The notes below the pieces were generated by a model, which saw only the letters and a list, made by a program, of their open reading frames with translations, was not told the DNA's origin and searched no databases. From Tetracentron sinense (lineage: Eukaryota; Streptophyta; Magnoliopsida; Trochodendrales; Trochodendraceae): 64,000 bases of DNA. The stretch lies in assembly GCA_015143295.1 (NCBI GenBank), contig CM026563.1, forward strand, positions 7,178,531-7,242,530, read 5' to 3'. A program made the position numbers and the translations under genes. Shown here in pieces: positions 1-11,600 of this stretch. Position 1 is the stretch's first letter; every line of letters starts with the position of its first letter.

Positions 1-2592
1 CTCGTGATTCACATGCTTCTTTAACCACTAAATGGAACGTGATGCAAAGAAGCTTCATGGGAAGCGAACCTGAAGCGAGATTCCCAAAAAGCGATCTTCT
101 CACCTTGTACATGGCTTCTAAGCAACTATGGTCTCAATAACTCATACATAAAAAATCTTGTATTGTCCCTTTTGATGACTTTGTCGACTACTCCATTAGA
201 ATCAGAAACCATGTCATAATTGTCAATTGTACTCTCCCTACACAATACGGGATCCTTCTTGTCTTTTCTATAAGTCTATAGCATAAGTTCTAACTGATGA
301 AACATATATTGAACATACATATTCAATAACATAGATATTGTTGGGATCACTATCAGTATGCCAGAATCATAATCAGCTACATGCATCCATTTCAATATGC
401 ATGGTTAGAACCAATAAGGTGGTTGGGTCCTCTCACAGAAACATAAGGAAAAAGAGTATATAACATCTCTGATAATTACATAAAACTTCTTAATTTTCCC
501 TTTTATTAAATAGTATTTAACAAGAGAATTCTAAAGGATTAGAATTTCTCTAATTGAGGGGGATACAATTGGAAATTTTCAAAAAGGTATAGAGATTGTT
601 AAGAGTTTGTCACAAAAGGAGAAAGGAGAGAATCTTTTCTCTCACATATAATCTCACTTACGTAACCTCTTTCTTCTCTCTCTCCTCACACACTTTTCTC
701 TCTCCTATCACACATTCACGTTCTCTCTCATTCTTTTAGTTATTCTTTTAGAAGTTGAATTCCGTTGAATAAATATTGCATATCTATATATTTTCTTTAA
801 TTCATTGTTTACAATTTGTTACATTGGATGTTTAGAGAATCTCTGTGATGTGTTAATAGGGTTAGATTGTTTCTTCTATTAATTATTCAATCACATTATA
901 AATTTTAAGGGTTTAATTGTCATATTTTCCAGTTAGATAGAATCTTCATTCAAAGTTTGATCAAAGTTAAATCTGTGAATTGTTAAGCGGATCCTTGATG
1001 CCTTAGCATCTTTTAATTTGAATTTGGATTTTTATTCACGATTGCTCCATACGAAAATTGTTTTTGTTTACCAAATAAATCAATCCCTGTGGATCAACCT
1101 TGGACCCCCGAGTATTTTATTACTGTGCTACACACCCTTCACTTGTACTCACAAGGGTTTTGAAAAGTACACTCTGAGAAATTCTTCTTTGAAGAACGCT
1201 ATTAAAGTTGTAGCAAGTTTTTGCCTTTGGAGAATTCAACTTCTAAAGATGCCAAATCATCAAATCAAAAACTGTTACCTTAGATGCAACGACCCTTTCA
1301 GCTTTTGTGTTCTACTCATCAAGTCCGACAACATATTTTGATGGGTTTCTCTCCCTATACATATAGCCTTTTACCCGATCAATTTTATTTTTTTGGTTAA
1401 ATATTTTTTTCTCAAGTTTGGAAAAAATTATGCAAAATCTATGATCAATGATTCAATTTGTAATTTTGTTTCAAATTCACTCCTTATACTTTAACGATCT
1501 TATCCGAATTTTGAAACAATATTGGTGATAAATGAGCACACTTCATTTAGCAGTACACATGGATGTTTGGAATGGAAATTTCCGTTCTTTGTTTTCAAAT
1601 TATATATATATGCATGATATCAGGTGGACAATAGGTAATTTCATTATTTCTGACTTTTTTAACATATTTATTTTATTTATAAATCTTTGGAAAAAGGGAC
1701 TGTGTGCTCCAATACATGCATGAATATACATGCAGAGATCCCAAATACAAGATCTTCTTACAGTGGGAGCCTGGGAGAATGGTTAAGGGAGAACCTTGGT
1801 TCAAGTTTGTGCAAACTAGAAAGAAAACGGGAGTTTTCTTGTTTTTAATTTACAAATGCTACGACAAAAGTTCTTGTGTTATCCAACAATTAACCAAATT
1901 CTGTTTATTGATGCTTATAAAAACTTTGGTAACTATTTATTTATGCTTATAAAAATTTGTGAACTATTTTTCTACACTAGAGAAAATATAAGTAGCCTAT
2001 AAACATTCCTTTATGTGGAGCAAAATTAATATCTTTGCATTACATCCTTTTCCAAGAAATCAGTCAATCTGTGTCGTATTAATGATTCAAAGCACACAAA
2101 TTTCCTTTTTCTACAAATTATTTGAACGAGTCTATGCATTATTTCAATGGGTCCTGCTCTGAAATTCTGGTTTCTGCTCTGAAGTTTATTGGGGACCACA
2201 TTAATTAACACTCAGGGCAGTGGCACTCGGAATCATAAATCCAGAGTGTTAAGGACAACAGTACACTTACCCAAGAGTAGCAAATATTTGTTTTCAAATA
2301 ATGTACAAGAACAAGACAGTGAAACCAACATGTGATTTTCTGAAATGATTAAACAGCAGAATTTGGAACATAACATTAGATAAAAAGGAACGGCCTAATA
2401 GGCATGCTTAGCTCTGATTTCTGCTGTCCTGGGAATTTCATGATTTGTTTTCAAAACCTTGTCTCACGCCATTCACATGAGCCCCATCCTTCTGAGAATA
2501 TACCACCACTAGTAACAAGAACATAACATAATTATAATAAAGGAGTAACAAAAAGAAACACTGTTCAACGAAATTATTTTCTTCAACGTTTG
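1..2592. other. Intergenic DNA with retroelement-like remnant
   Basis: No convincing gene is seen. From about 349 (TGTTGGGATC) to about 1180 the sequence resembles retrotransposon LTR and leader DNA: a CT-rich transcribed-leader-like tract (about 650-735), AT-rich DNA, then a stretch at about 1080-1150 of the kind that follows LTRs in plant Gypsy-like elements. No polyprotein frame and no second LTR were found. The short open frames at 1018-1341, 1532-1723 and 1704-1952 have no recognisable motif. The retroelement reading is tentative. Confidence 0.3.
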
Positions 2593-3124
2593 TCACAAAA
2601 GCCAAAAGACATACTCCATGTATGCATGGACCACAAATTCAGCCCAACGAGCATTCCGGTTTTCGTCAAATACAATGGAATTTTCTTTGATTTTATATGA
2701 GAGATTGATAATTTAAAAAAATATTTTCCTCCATCCTATAGAATAATTAATGGATTCACTCCATAACACATCCATCATCCATTTCAATGCATTGATGAAA
2801 GTATAACTCAAAGAATTTTAATTCATTACCTGATTTCTTTATAAATGGTCTCCCAGAAATTACAGTGTAATCAGTTTCTCCTCCAATCAGATCGCAACGC
2901 ATATGCGATTGAAGTCTCCTGAGTTCAATCAAAATTGACAGTAATCCGATCTCCAACTATAAAGATCAGAAACTGGGTTTTGGATGTATAGGTATCAGTG
3001 TAGGCATTGTACCAAGATAACCAAAGTTCAATCAAATTAAAGAAAGATAAATAAGTAATAATACCGTCATGGCTGCGTTTTGGTGTTCCTTGAACAGAGA
3101 TACAGAGTATCTGGAACCGAACAT
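2593..3124 (-). CDS. Putative small three-exon gene, 92-residue protein of unknown function
   Basis: I do not recognise this protein. A spliced frame on the minus strand reads 3124-3065, 2956-2830 and 2684-2593. It gives 279 nt, 93 codons including TGA, with compatible phase at both joins. The first donor (ACG|GTATTA) and first acceptor (TTTATAG) are good and the second donor is CAG|GTAATG. The second acceptor (CAAAG) is weak, and without splicing there the frame would end at 2756. The product starts MFGSRYSVSLF, continues through a Leu/Ile-rich helical stretch (LEIGLLSILIELRRLQ) and ends in an acidic/aromatic tail (DENRNARWAEF). The frame is closed upstream by TGA, so the Met at 3124 or a further upstream exon would be needed. 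The hAT transposon begins about 440 bp upstream, so any promoter may be displaced. It could instead be the remains of a larger gene. Confidence 0.33.
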
Positions 3125-3553
3125 GAAGTTGGTGTTCGCTTCCGCTGCAATTGCTTGAAGATGACTATCCGATTGTCTTCACCGAATTCGGAAATGCACG
3201 ATCTTCCAAATTTTTCTGCCTACAGTGATGAATCCAAGGCTCCTGAAGAACCTCGCCATCAACCGAAACCCTAATGTCTAATACAGTTTCTGGAGAATTG
3301 GGCCACTGGAGAGGGATTCGAAATCGGACTTGGAATTTGTAGATTGGTGTACCTCAACTTGAGGGCTTTTTGAAATTTAGAGCAAGAATTTGAGGCTGCG
3401 TTCGAATAGATTAGCGCCCGAATCTCTGCTCCAGGTCCTTATCTTCGACAGATAAAGAGCCAGAAGAAGTCATTTTTTTCTGGCTAGGGTTTGTGAATTC
3501 TTAAAGAAAAGCTCTGGAACTACTCGTAGGGTTGCCGTTGGAGTTTTGTTGCA

Positions 3554-3561
3554 GAGAGGAA
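3554..3561. repeat. Left target-site duplication of the hAT element
   Basis: The octamer GAGAGGAA is directly followed by the element end (CAAGGTTTTAAATTTTCG). The same octamer recurs at 8597-8604 directly after the other end. Eight-base duplications are the hallmark of hAT transposition. Confidence 0.9.
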
Positions 3562-4676
3562 CAAGGTTTTAAATTTTCGAAATTTCGGTAGATTTCAGAA
3601 GGTATCCCGAAACGAGATTTTTCGAAATTTCGGAATTTCGGGCGACATCCGGCCGAAATTTCATTTAATAATAAAATAATATCTCGAAATATTATTCGAA
3701 ATTTTGACGAAATATTCCAAAATTTCGGGATTTGGCCGAAATTTGAATTATTTTTTTTTTAATATTTTCTAATTTTTTTTATATAGTCTGAAATATATTT
3801 TTATATATTTAAAATTTAAAAAACGTAAAATATTAGTACATTACTATTTTTTTTTTTAATTAGACTTTATACTTTACCAACTATATTTTATAAAATATAG
3901 GATATTATTATACTTATAAAGATTAAAGAGTATATAAACTATTAAACTATAGTTTATAACTATATTATATGTTCATATATTATGATGTATTATAAAGTAT
4001 ACTTTATAATACATATTTTTAAGTTTTAACTTTTAAGTAATTAAAGATTTATATATTCTATATTTTTATATTCATTATATAGTATATAATAAATTATTCA
4101 TTATCTACAAAATGATGAATATAAAGAATCTCCAACACTTTTATTCATAAAATAAAACAAAGATTACATGATAAAATTTCAACAATCATAAACTCCAGAG
4201 TCCAGATTTCAGACTGTCACTTTTATGATATTTGTTCTTCCATTTTTCACCTGCAATATATATATATAGTAAATGTCAGTAAATATTAAATACATGAAAT
4301 GAAATATATAAATGATAAATTAAGTACTATGCTTAGCTTTTTATGGGTAAATTGCGTCAAATAAATAACGACTTATTTCTCTATAAAGCCCTGCAAAGTG
4401 CAATCATAATAATCTATCTATTGACAAATAACATAAATTTTATATAATATTAAACATTCACTGAATTAAAGATAATTAGCTTCACTACTAATAATAAAGA
4501 AATATCATCGTCCATCATCAATTTACCACATAAAATATAAAGTATTCTTCCTAACCATTGGGAATACCACACCACATCATCATCACTATCAAATTAAACA
4601 TAAAGTATTCTCCCTAACCATAGGGATGACCATACCACATCATCATCACCGTCAAATTAAAATTAAAGTATCTTTC

Positions 4677-7289
4677 CTAACCATAGCGGGAAGTACCGTC
4701 TTGATAATACAGAGTGTCATTGTCATCGATAGACCACTGATTAAAATTATAGTGATCTTCAGACAATATCTCTTCTTCACCAGGTACAACATCTCCCCAT
4801 GCACACGGATTTGCTTCACCGAATTGAACCTCTTCTGACGCATTAAGCAGATTATCGATCTCTTCTTCTACCCATTCCCCAGTCCTATAAAGAGATAATT
4901 TAATTAATAGCTAATAAAATAAAATAAAAAAGTAATATTATAAACATAACAAAATATAAAAATGATTATACCTGAATATCTCAGATACGTCTTCTTCATT
5001 CAATTCTCCATCTTCCTCGTCACATAGCCACTCATCAAAAGGATCTGATAATAGCTAGTTATCAACACGAAGAAGATCTGTGGTCTTCAACATCCTATTG
5101 TTCTTTTCATTTCGGCGTTGCAAACGCATGTTATAGTGCACATAAACCAAATCATTCAACATTTTTGTCTGTAAGCGATTTCTTTGCTTTGTATGAATTT
5201 GGTCAAATGTGCTCCAATTGCGTTCGCATCCTGATGAAGTTCTTGTTTGACTCATAATGTGAAGTGCAAGCTTCTGCAACGCCGGAAGTTGACCACCAAA
5301 TGATGCCCACCACTTATCTGTAAATTAGAGATAATATAACTTAGTATTATCAAAGTTTATAAAAAAAAAACTATCTAAAATTAAATAATATTGTGGTAAG
5401 TTAATAGTTAATACCAGGTGACCCTTTTTGAGCAGCTGTTATTGAAAAATCACTCCCGAGAATTCCTTCCAAATTTTTGAATGACGCATACTGTTTCATA
5501 AAAAATTAATTGTCATAAAAAAAAATAATTAATTTAAATTAAATTTACCTGCATCATTGCTGCTGAAGCCTCTTCTGAAGTGAGCGACATTTTTTGGATA
5601 ACTTGCAAGAGACTCATGTGAATTTCAGCTGGAGAATCAGTTCCAAATTCATAGATAAACCCGAAGCTCTGGTTCACAACGTATTCTGGATTTAGTCTAA
5701 CAACAGCCCGATGTAGATCAGTGACTAGTTGGGTACTCCATCGTCGGTCGATAATTTTCCAAACTGCTTCATATTTTCTAATCTTATCACGATGCGTAAC
5801 TGCTAAAATTTGTTTAACCTTTGCAACAGCTTCACAAAGGTGACCCATTGTAGATAAGTCACCATATACAAAGCGAATCAATTTAAGCATTCACCCAACA
5901 GTAGTGAACTCTTCATCCTTTTTGGAAACGTCAGATCACTGACGATACCAATAATAGTTTGCCTCTGCCTTGTTTTGGAAGAAGCATGGGCTTTGAATTC
6001 ACTGTCAATAATTAGTTGCTGAATCGCAGAGAAACTGTCATAGATGCTCCGGATTGCAAGAAAACTCATGGCAAAACGAGTTGCAGCTGACCTTATCAAG
6101 TCTTTTCCGTTAGAGATACAACGGAATAGGGCAAGTACCCAAGCACTGCCATATATAAATTTAGAGATTTTTCTCGCCTCTTGTATTGTTTGACTCACAA
6201 AGTCAAACTTTTCAATATCATGACAAATGAGGTCAAAAACGTGTGCAGCGCAGGCACTCCAATACAAGTGAGGATATTTAATCATTAATAATGCTCCAGC
6301 TGCTTTGAATCCTGTTTCTTGATCCGTGATCACTTGAACCACGTTATAAGGCCCGATTTCATCAATCACTTTAGAGAGTACATGACATAGATACTCTCCA
6401 GTCATTCTCTCATCTCCAACACAAATAGACTTAATGAAAACAATCTTACCAAGGCAAGATACCAGAAAATTGATTAACTTGTTAACTCTACTATCCCTCC
6501 AACCATCAATCATAATGGTGCATCCATTTTTCTCCCGCAATCTTTTATACTTACCCACAATTCCTTTTTCTAACTTCTCTACCTCATTTTTTAAGAGTTT
6601 ACCGGAAATTTCAAATGCAGTAGGAGGCTTATACGTCCGACCATAATTAGCAACATCGTTAATCGCCTCGCCATATGCAGGCGAGTTGGCAACATTAAAT
6701 GCCAAACCATTTTCAAAAAAGAATCTCCCTACACACCCATCTACAAACCCCTTATCTTGTGGAACAAGGGTCTGTTCCACTGTGCGTTGTGTGGCTCTAT
6801 GCATCGATGACATAGGGGGAGGGCCACTATTGCTTTTCTACCAAAGATACGACCGCCACTGGTCGATCCTCTTCCACTGGTCGATCCTCTTCCACTTGAA
6901 GAGATATGTTGAGGTTCCGTGTATTCCTCATCAGGAATTCCATAGTCATCCTCGCTGAAATGTCTATAGTTAATGTTTTGAGTAGAGCTAGTTCTAGCTC
7001 TTTTCTCAGCAGTCTTTTGTTCAATTTCCGATTTAATTATATCTCTTACCTCACGCGGAACATCTGGACATGGTCGACTATCACCTCTAATCCCGCCTAG
7101 ATGTTGGCGCATTCGGGTGATCCCTCCATTTTTCACCTTGTTACAGTAGTTGCATCGGAGTTGTTGTTTTGATTTTCCCGTCCTATCAGCATTGGTGCAA
7201 TGCTGCCATGTTGGATCTGTGGTTGTTGCGGTCCACTGAGAATGAGCTTCGCTCTCTACCTCCACCTCTTGCTCCTGGTCCTCCTCCAT
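4677..7289 (-). pseudogene. hAT transposase (BED finger, DUF659, hAT dimerisation), disrupted
   Basis: The order on the minus strand is that of plant hAT transposases. The first exon (ATG at 7289) carries a BED-type zinc finger (CNYC ... RMRQHL) and a Ser/Gly-rich linker. 6813-5880 carries DUF659 with MIDGWRDSRVNKLINFLV, NVVQVITDQETG and YWSACAAHVFDLI. 5890-5549 carries YGDLSTMGHL and IDRRW. A small exon follows near 5490-5414, then 5317-4972 with the dimerisation block QTRTSSGCERNWSTF and RNRLQTKMLNDLVYVHYN. A last acidic exon (4884-4677) ends in TAG. Single-base frame changes fall near 6830 (between linker and DUF659) and near 5890, and an in-frame TAG lies at 5057-5055. The gene is therefore unlikely to make active transposase, though internal splice choices cannot be excluded. 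Confidence 0.85.
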
Positions 7290-7334
7290 TTTATTTTTAA
7301 CTACAACAAACCGACAAAGTTAAAAAGATATTTA

Positions 7335-7481
7335 TGCTCCATTTGTTTTGATGTAAAATAGAGGAAAACAAAAGAATTCCACGGAAAATATCATTTTTCG
7401 TGTGTATTTTCTATAGGACAATTGACATTTTCCATGAATTTCATTTGTTTTCCCCTATTTTACATCAAAACAAACGGAGCA
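7335..7481. mobile_element. Tourist/PIF-Harbinger-like MITE nested in the hAT element
   Basis: A 147-bp unit has terminal inverted repeats beginning TGCTCCATTTGTTTTGATGT and, from the other end, TGCTCCGTTTGTTTTGATGT. TTA lies on each side (7332-7334 and 7482-7484), the target duplication typical of Harbinger elements. It sits just upstream of the transposase start codon. Confidence 0.85.
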
Positions 7482-7504
7482 TTAATTCAAAAGAACATAT
7501 ATTA

Positions 7505-8110
7505 AAAAAAAATATGCATGAAATAAATATAATCAACAGGAAAATAAAAATAAACAAATAATATATCTCTTTAGAAAAAAACTCAAAAGACTGAGAAAAA
7601 TAAAAATATAAACTAAGAACTACTGAAGATTAAATACTAACTTATAAGTTGTAACTATAAAATAATATACATGAAATAAATATAATCAACATGAAAATAA
7701 AAATAAACAAAATAATATACCTTTGGTTGACTATTTCTTTTCAGCACCGATCCACTGTTAGCGCTTCGCCACCTTTAAAAAAGAATCAAAAGATTGAGAA
7801 AAATAAAATCTAAACTAAGAACTACTGAAGATTAAATATTAATTAACTTGTAAGTTATAACTACAAATTACAAAATAATATACATGAAATAAATATAATC
7901 AACATGAAAATAAAAATAAACAAAATAATATACCTTTGATTGACTCTTTCTCTTTAGCCCCGGTCCACTATTAGCATTTCACCACCTTTAACAAAGAGTC
8001 AAAAGACTGAGAAAAATAAAATCTAAATTCTAAATTAAGAGTATAAGAAGTAAGAACTACAGAAGATTAAAAACTTGTAACTAAAGAACAAACTACTAAC
8101 TACTAAGTAA
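7505..8110 (-). repeat. Tandem repeats carrying copies of a noncoding leader exon
   Basis: About three diverged copies of an AT-rich unit are present. The block ACATGAAATAAATATAATCA starts near 7513, 7669 and 7881 (spacing about 155 and 212 bp). The two better copies each hold a short GC-richer segment (about 7733-7775 and 7945-7990) that on the minus strand ends AAAG|GTATATT, which looks like a splice donor. It may be a duplicated 5'-untranslated exon of the transposase transcript. Confidence 0.55.
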
Positions 8111-8596
8111 GAAAAAAAGAAGAAGAAGAAAATTGGTGAGAAATATGGTAGATGGGGGGGTATTTATAGGTAAATGGAGGAGGGTATTTTTGGAATTTTC
8201 TTTTTTTTATTTTTTTAAAAAAATTATTTAATCATTAATAGGCTCAGAATATTCCAAGAATATTCTGAATTTATCCCGAAAATTTCGGGCGAAATCTCGT
8301 TAATTTCGGTTTATTTCGGAAAAATATCGGAAATTTCGTTGATTTCGGTCAATCTCGGCCGAAATCAAATTGTGGTAGGTGAGGATTTCGTCCGAAATCC
8401 CGAAATTTCGAAATATCGTCTCCCATATCGCGAAATCTCAACGAAATCAGACGGTGGTAGGTGAATATTTCGGACGAAATTACGAGATATCAGAAAAATG
8501 AAATTTCGCCCGAAATTTGCTCACCCGAAAATTCTACCCGTTTCGATATCGGGTGCCCTTGTCGAGACCGAAATTTCAACGAAATTTTATACCATG

Positions 8597-8604
8597 GAGA
8601 GGAA
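8597..8604. repeat. Right target-site duplication of the hAT element
   Basis: GAGAGGAA, identical to 3554-3561, follows the element end (...ATACCATG). Confidence 0.9.
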
Positions 8605-9189
8605 CGAGGGAGAAAGATTTAAGATTTTTTTTTGGAATTCAAATGAGCGGAGACAAAAGGGACGAAGAAAAAGAGATTATTACGAGCAAGTCCGGGGTCT
8701 GTCACAGTGCTGGGCCGGGCCGTACAGGATTTGGCTTCTTAAGGAGTAGACCTTAGCCCTCAGAGGGCCGGGCCGGGCCAGGCCGGGCCGAATAGGATAG
8801 GGTTAACGCATAGGAAATTAGCTTGCCAAATAATGCACAGGAAAGTCTAGTTTTCATTTCCAACCTAATGACACTCCCAGTGATCTCTAGAAAAGAGGAT
8901 TTGTCTGGAAAATTGTATGTTAGATTGTAACTTGATTTTCTATTAATATAGTTGGCTGGGGTCCACTTAACACTGACTTACCTTCCAAAAATAACTTCTT
9001 ATCTAACTTAATCTTAGGTTAGTACAAAGGTAGGTCTTTCAACTGCCACACAATGATAGACTAGAACTCTAATCCTCCACCAAAGAGAAAATATGCGTTT
9101 TTACCACTAGAGCAAACACTCAAATATGTTTCCTACCATTTGTTTAGCTTGCCAATTATAATCAAGGATAGTGATTAGCGGACCTTGGG

Positions 9190-9440
9190 GTCTGTTTCCT
9201 ATCTTACCTCGTGTCCTCATGTCCTTTTTAAAACCCCTTTAATCTTGGTTAAGCTTAAATAAATTAAAGTTAAGATTTTTTTTTTATAATTATTATTGAA
9301 AAACCAAGGTTGGATTGCTTAATCTTAGGGGTGAGTGAATCTGAATCTTAACCACAATTGATGAGTATTTAAAATTGGGGTGTGGACCAATGAGGATGGG
9401 TTATTTCCTTACAAAATGGAAACCACAAGTACGTTAAGTA
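9190..9440. mobile_element. Foldback MITE, family F, diverged copy
   Basis: Inward-facing arms carry the family core: TGTCC...CCCTTTAATCTTGGTTAAG on the left and a TTAACCACAATTGATG...GGACC-like arm on the right, around an AT-rich centre. Six other copies lie in this window. Ends are not resolved to the base. Confidence 0.55.
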
Positions 9441-9904
9441 TTTTCCATTCAAGATCTCACATCCGTATCCAACTAACCGATCTTAATAAGATTAAGATCC
9501 CGTCTAACCGGTTCCGTTCCATTGATAAGGGAGTACTCATAGAGTAACTCAGGAAGTGCATGGCTGTGGAGCTTAGTTGTTTCTAGAAGATGGGCATGGT
9601 AAACGAGGCATATAAAAAGGGGATCCGTCCTACAATGTGAATAGTTGTGCATCTGATCTTTAGGGTTGCAGTCTGATTAGCTTTACTTAGGTAGGGCTTG
9701 TCTTTACTGTTCGCACTGCAAGGTGCATGGCTGATGGTCATGGATTCTTAATCAAAGAAGCTGATTCAACGAGTTCTGTAGTTCAGATGGAGCGATCACA
9801 TTGATATCTTTGTTTTTGTAGGAATGCTAGTCCTACAAGTCCAAAAAATTTCCATTTAATTAACGAATATAATGCGGATGAAATGAATGCCGAGGGATCC
9901 CAGT

Positions 9905-10017
9905 TAGGGGTGGCAATCGGGCGAGTTCGAGCTTAAATGCCTATGTAAATTTGTCTGGCTTTGGGTCGGGCTTAATCACTAAAAGTCAAGTTCAAGCTTG
10001 GATCATTGCCATCCCTA
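9905..10017. mobile_element. 113-bp hAT-like MITE (TAGGGRTGGCAA ends)
   Basis: The left end reads TAGGGGTGGCAATCGGGC and the right end, read inward, TAGGGATGGCAATGATCC. The flanking octamers ATCCCAGT and TTCCTAGT match at 6 of 8 positions, a decayed 8-bp duplication. Confidence 0.55.
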
Positions 10018-10764
10018 TTCCTAGTACGAGTAACATGCCGAACATACTGCAACTCCTCAATTGGATTAATGGAACGAAGGGGTGCTCAGAATTTTGTTTT
10101 CCTTTTCCTTTCCTTTGGAAGATAAGATTGGAATATGGTGTGTGTGTTGGGGGGGTGGGGTTAAATGCCAAACAACCAACAAAAGAGTGCGTAGGAGTTA
10201 TTAAGTCGACCAAACTAAACAAAAATAATTAATTTCGTTCATTCATGATTTTTATTTGGTTATTTTATGCACTTTTTTTTTGCTTGATATCATGATAATA
10301 TATGCTTATGCATAGACAATATTGTTTAAATGCATTTCAATAAAATAGACCATATGATATGGACTATTATTAACTTCAAAAAAAAAAAAAATATGGACTA
10401 TTATTTTAGTGGATCGCAAGATCAACTTGGTAGCTGAATATAATTTTGTGTTGGACCACCTGGCGAGGAAAAACTTAAATACGCATGTAACTGATTACCT
10501 CAAAGTCTCATCTTCCTTTAAGTCATCACATTGGAAATTGGTTGCATTAAAAGTATCCCACTATCATATGCGAGCGAGGTTTAAATGGGGTTGACCCTGT
10601 GGTCAATTTTTATTTTCTTATGACATGAGAGAATGACCTTAAAACGGATTTTTTTTTTGACCTCCAAAGCCATGAGGTAACATTTAAACGTCAAATCCTC
10701 AAGGGTGGAGCCTAATTTAAAGTATCTCACAATAGAAGTCGAACTATTAGGCCGCAATCCTAAT

Positions 10765-11036
10765 CAGGGGCGGAGCCACATGGGCTCAAGGGGCTGAAGC
10801 CCCCCTTGAAATTTTGAAAAATAAATTAATATCCTATAGTGCTGGTAGTGTCGTAGACTGGGAGAGGGGTGGAGCCGGGGGGATGGGGAGTTCTCGCCCC
10901 CCCTAAATTTCTGGAATTTTTTTTATATTTACAAATGGACACAAATAGAATTGATGGCCCAAGAACATGGCCCTCAAAAAAATTTTTGGAGGCCTAAGCC
11001 CCCAACCCCTATTGTTAGCTTTCCCGTAAGAGAATC
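10765..11036. mobile_element. GGGGCGGAGCC-family MITE, right end decayed
   Basis: It starts CAGGGGCGGAGCCACATGGG and runs through the paired blocks GGGGCTGAAGCCCCCC and CTATTGTTAGC shared with the copies at 16672-16956 and 45477-45771, in inverted orientation. The right terminus no longer carries a clear GGCTCTGCCCC. Confidence 0.6.
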
Positions 11037-11084
11037 TTTAGTATCTGTTCTAGATTAGTGGATAACTCCTTGTGGGATGTGGTG

Positions 11085-11290
11085 AGGAACGATGTCTCGT
11101 CCCCCTTATCTCTCCAATTGTCTTTTTAAACTATGGTTAACTCTTTTTAATTGTAATTACCATTTTTAATCATGATTGTTAAAAATATGAACCTTAAAAA
11201 TTAGTGAATCTTAACCAAATGCAAAAGGAGTTAAAAAGGGGATACAAGTGACAAGAAAAGGAGGGACCAGACACCGTCAAGGAGCCAAAT
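11085..11290. mobile_element. Foldback MITE, family F, strongly diverged copy
   Basis: It shows CTTTTTAAACTATGGTTAA on the left and GTGAATCTTAACCAAATG...GTTAAAAAGG on the right, the inverted family core. Ends are unclear. Confidence 0.45.
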
Positions 11291-11339
11291 TACTTTATGT
11301 GGGTTAATGCCTAGCACTTGAAGCTTGGCAGAGGGTGGA

Positions 11340-11600
11340 CATTACAACCATCACACCCATCGACTCGATCCCAAAACCTATCCCCAAAAGAAGATAGTAA
11401 CCAACAAGGGGTTGTGCTAGTGGCCAAGATCATGCCTCAAGAAGCGCATGCCTCAAGAAGCGGAGGTCTTGAGCTCAGGTCTCTTCCCTTTGGTGGCCAC
11501 CCTTCAAGATTTATCCCCGCTTTCCTAGTTGTGTAGTATGAGGGGTCTGCACAGCCCCGATGAACATAATTGGGTTCCCTAATAAAAAAAGAAAAGAAAA
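11340..11600 (+). mobile_element. SINE-like element, family B, diverged
   Basis: The stretch with CTCTTCCCTTTGGTGGCCAC and GATTTATCCCCGCTTTCCT matches the clearer copy at 61735-61925, which has a standard pol III B box. The segment ends in an A-rich run (from about 11582). Confidence 0.5.

Larger units (their letters stand above)
3562..8596 (-). mobile_element. 5,035-bp hAT-superfamily DNA transposon, formerly autonomous
   Basis: The element is bounded by an exact 8-bp duplication. Its left end reads CAAGGTTTTAAATTTTCG and its right end, read inward, CATGGTATAAAATTTCG, giving short imperfect terminal inverted repeats. Both subterminal zones (about 3575-3740 and 8270-8590) are packed with copies of GAAATTTCG and relatives in both orientations, the usual binding layout for a hAT transposase. 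Inside lies a multi-exon transposase gene on the minus strand with frameshifts and an early stop, a nested MITE (7335-7481) and a set of tandem repeats (about 7505-8110). Because the duplication is still perfect, insertion was not very ancient, although the gene is now broken. Confidence 0.92.

Noticed and set aside
6434-6958. Plus-strand open frames across the hAT transposase
   Set aside because: They are antisense shadows of the DUF659 and BED exons.
9951-10232. 93-codon plus-strand and 76-codon minus-strand open frames
   Set aside because: They start in a MITE and overlap on opposite strands, with no motif and no splice context.
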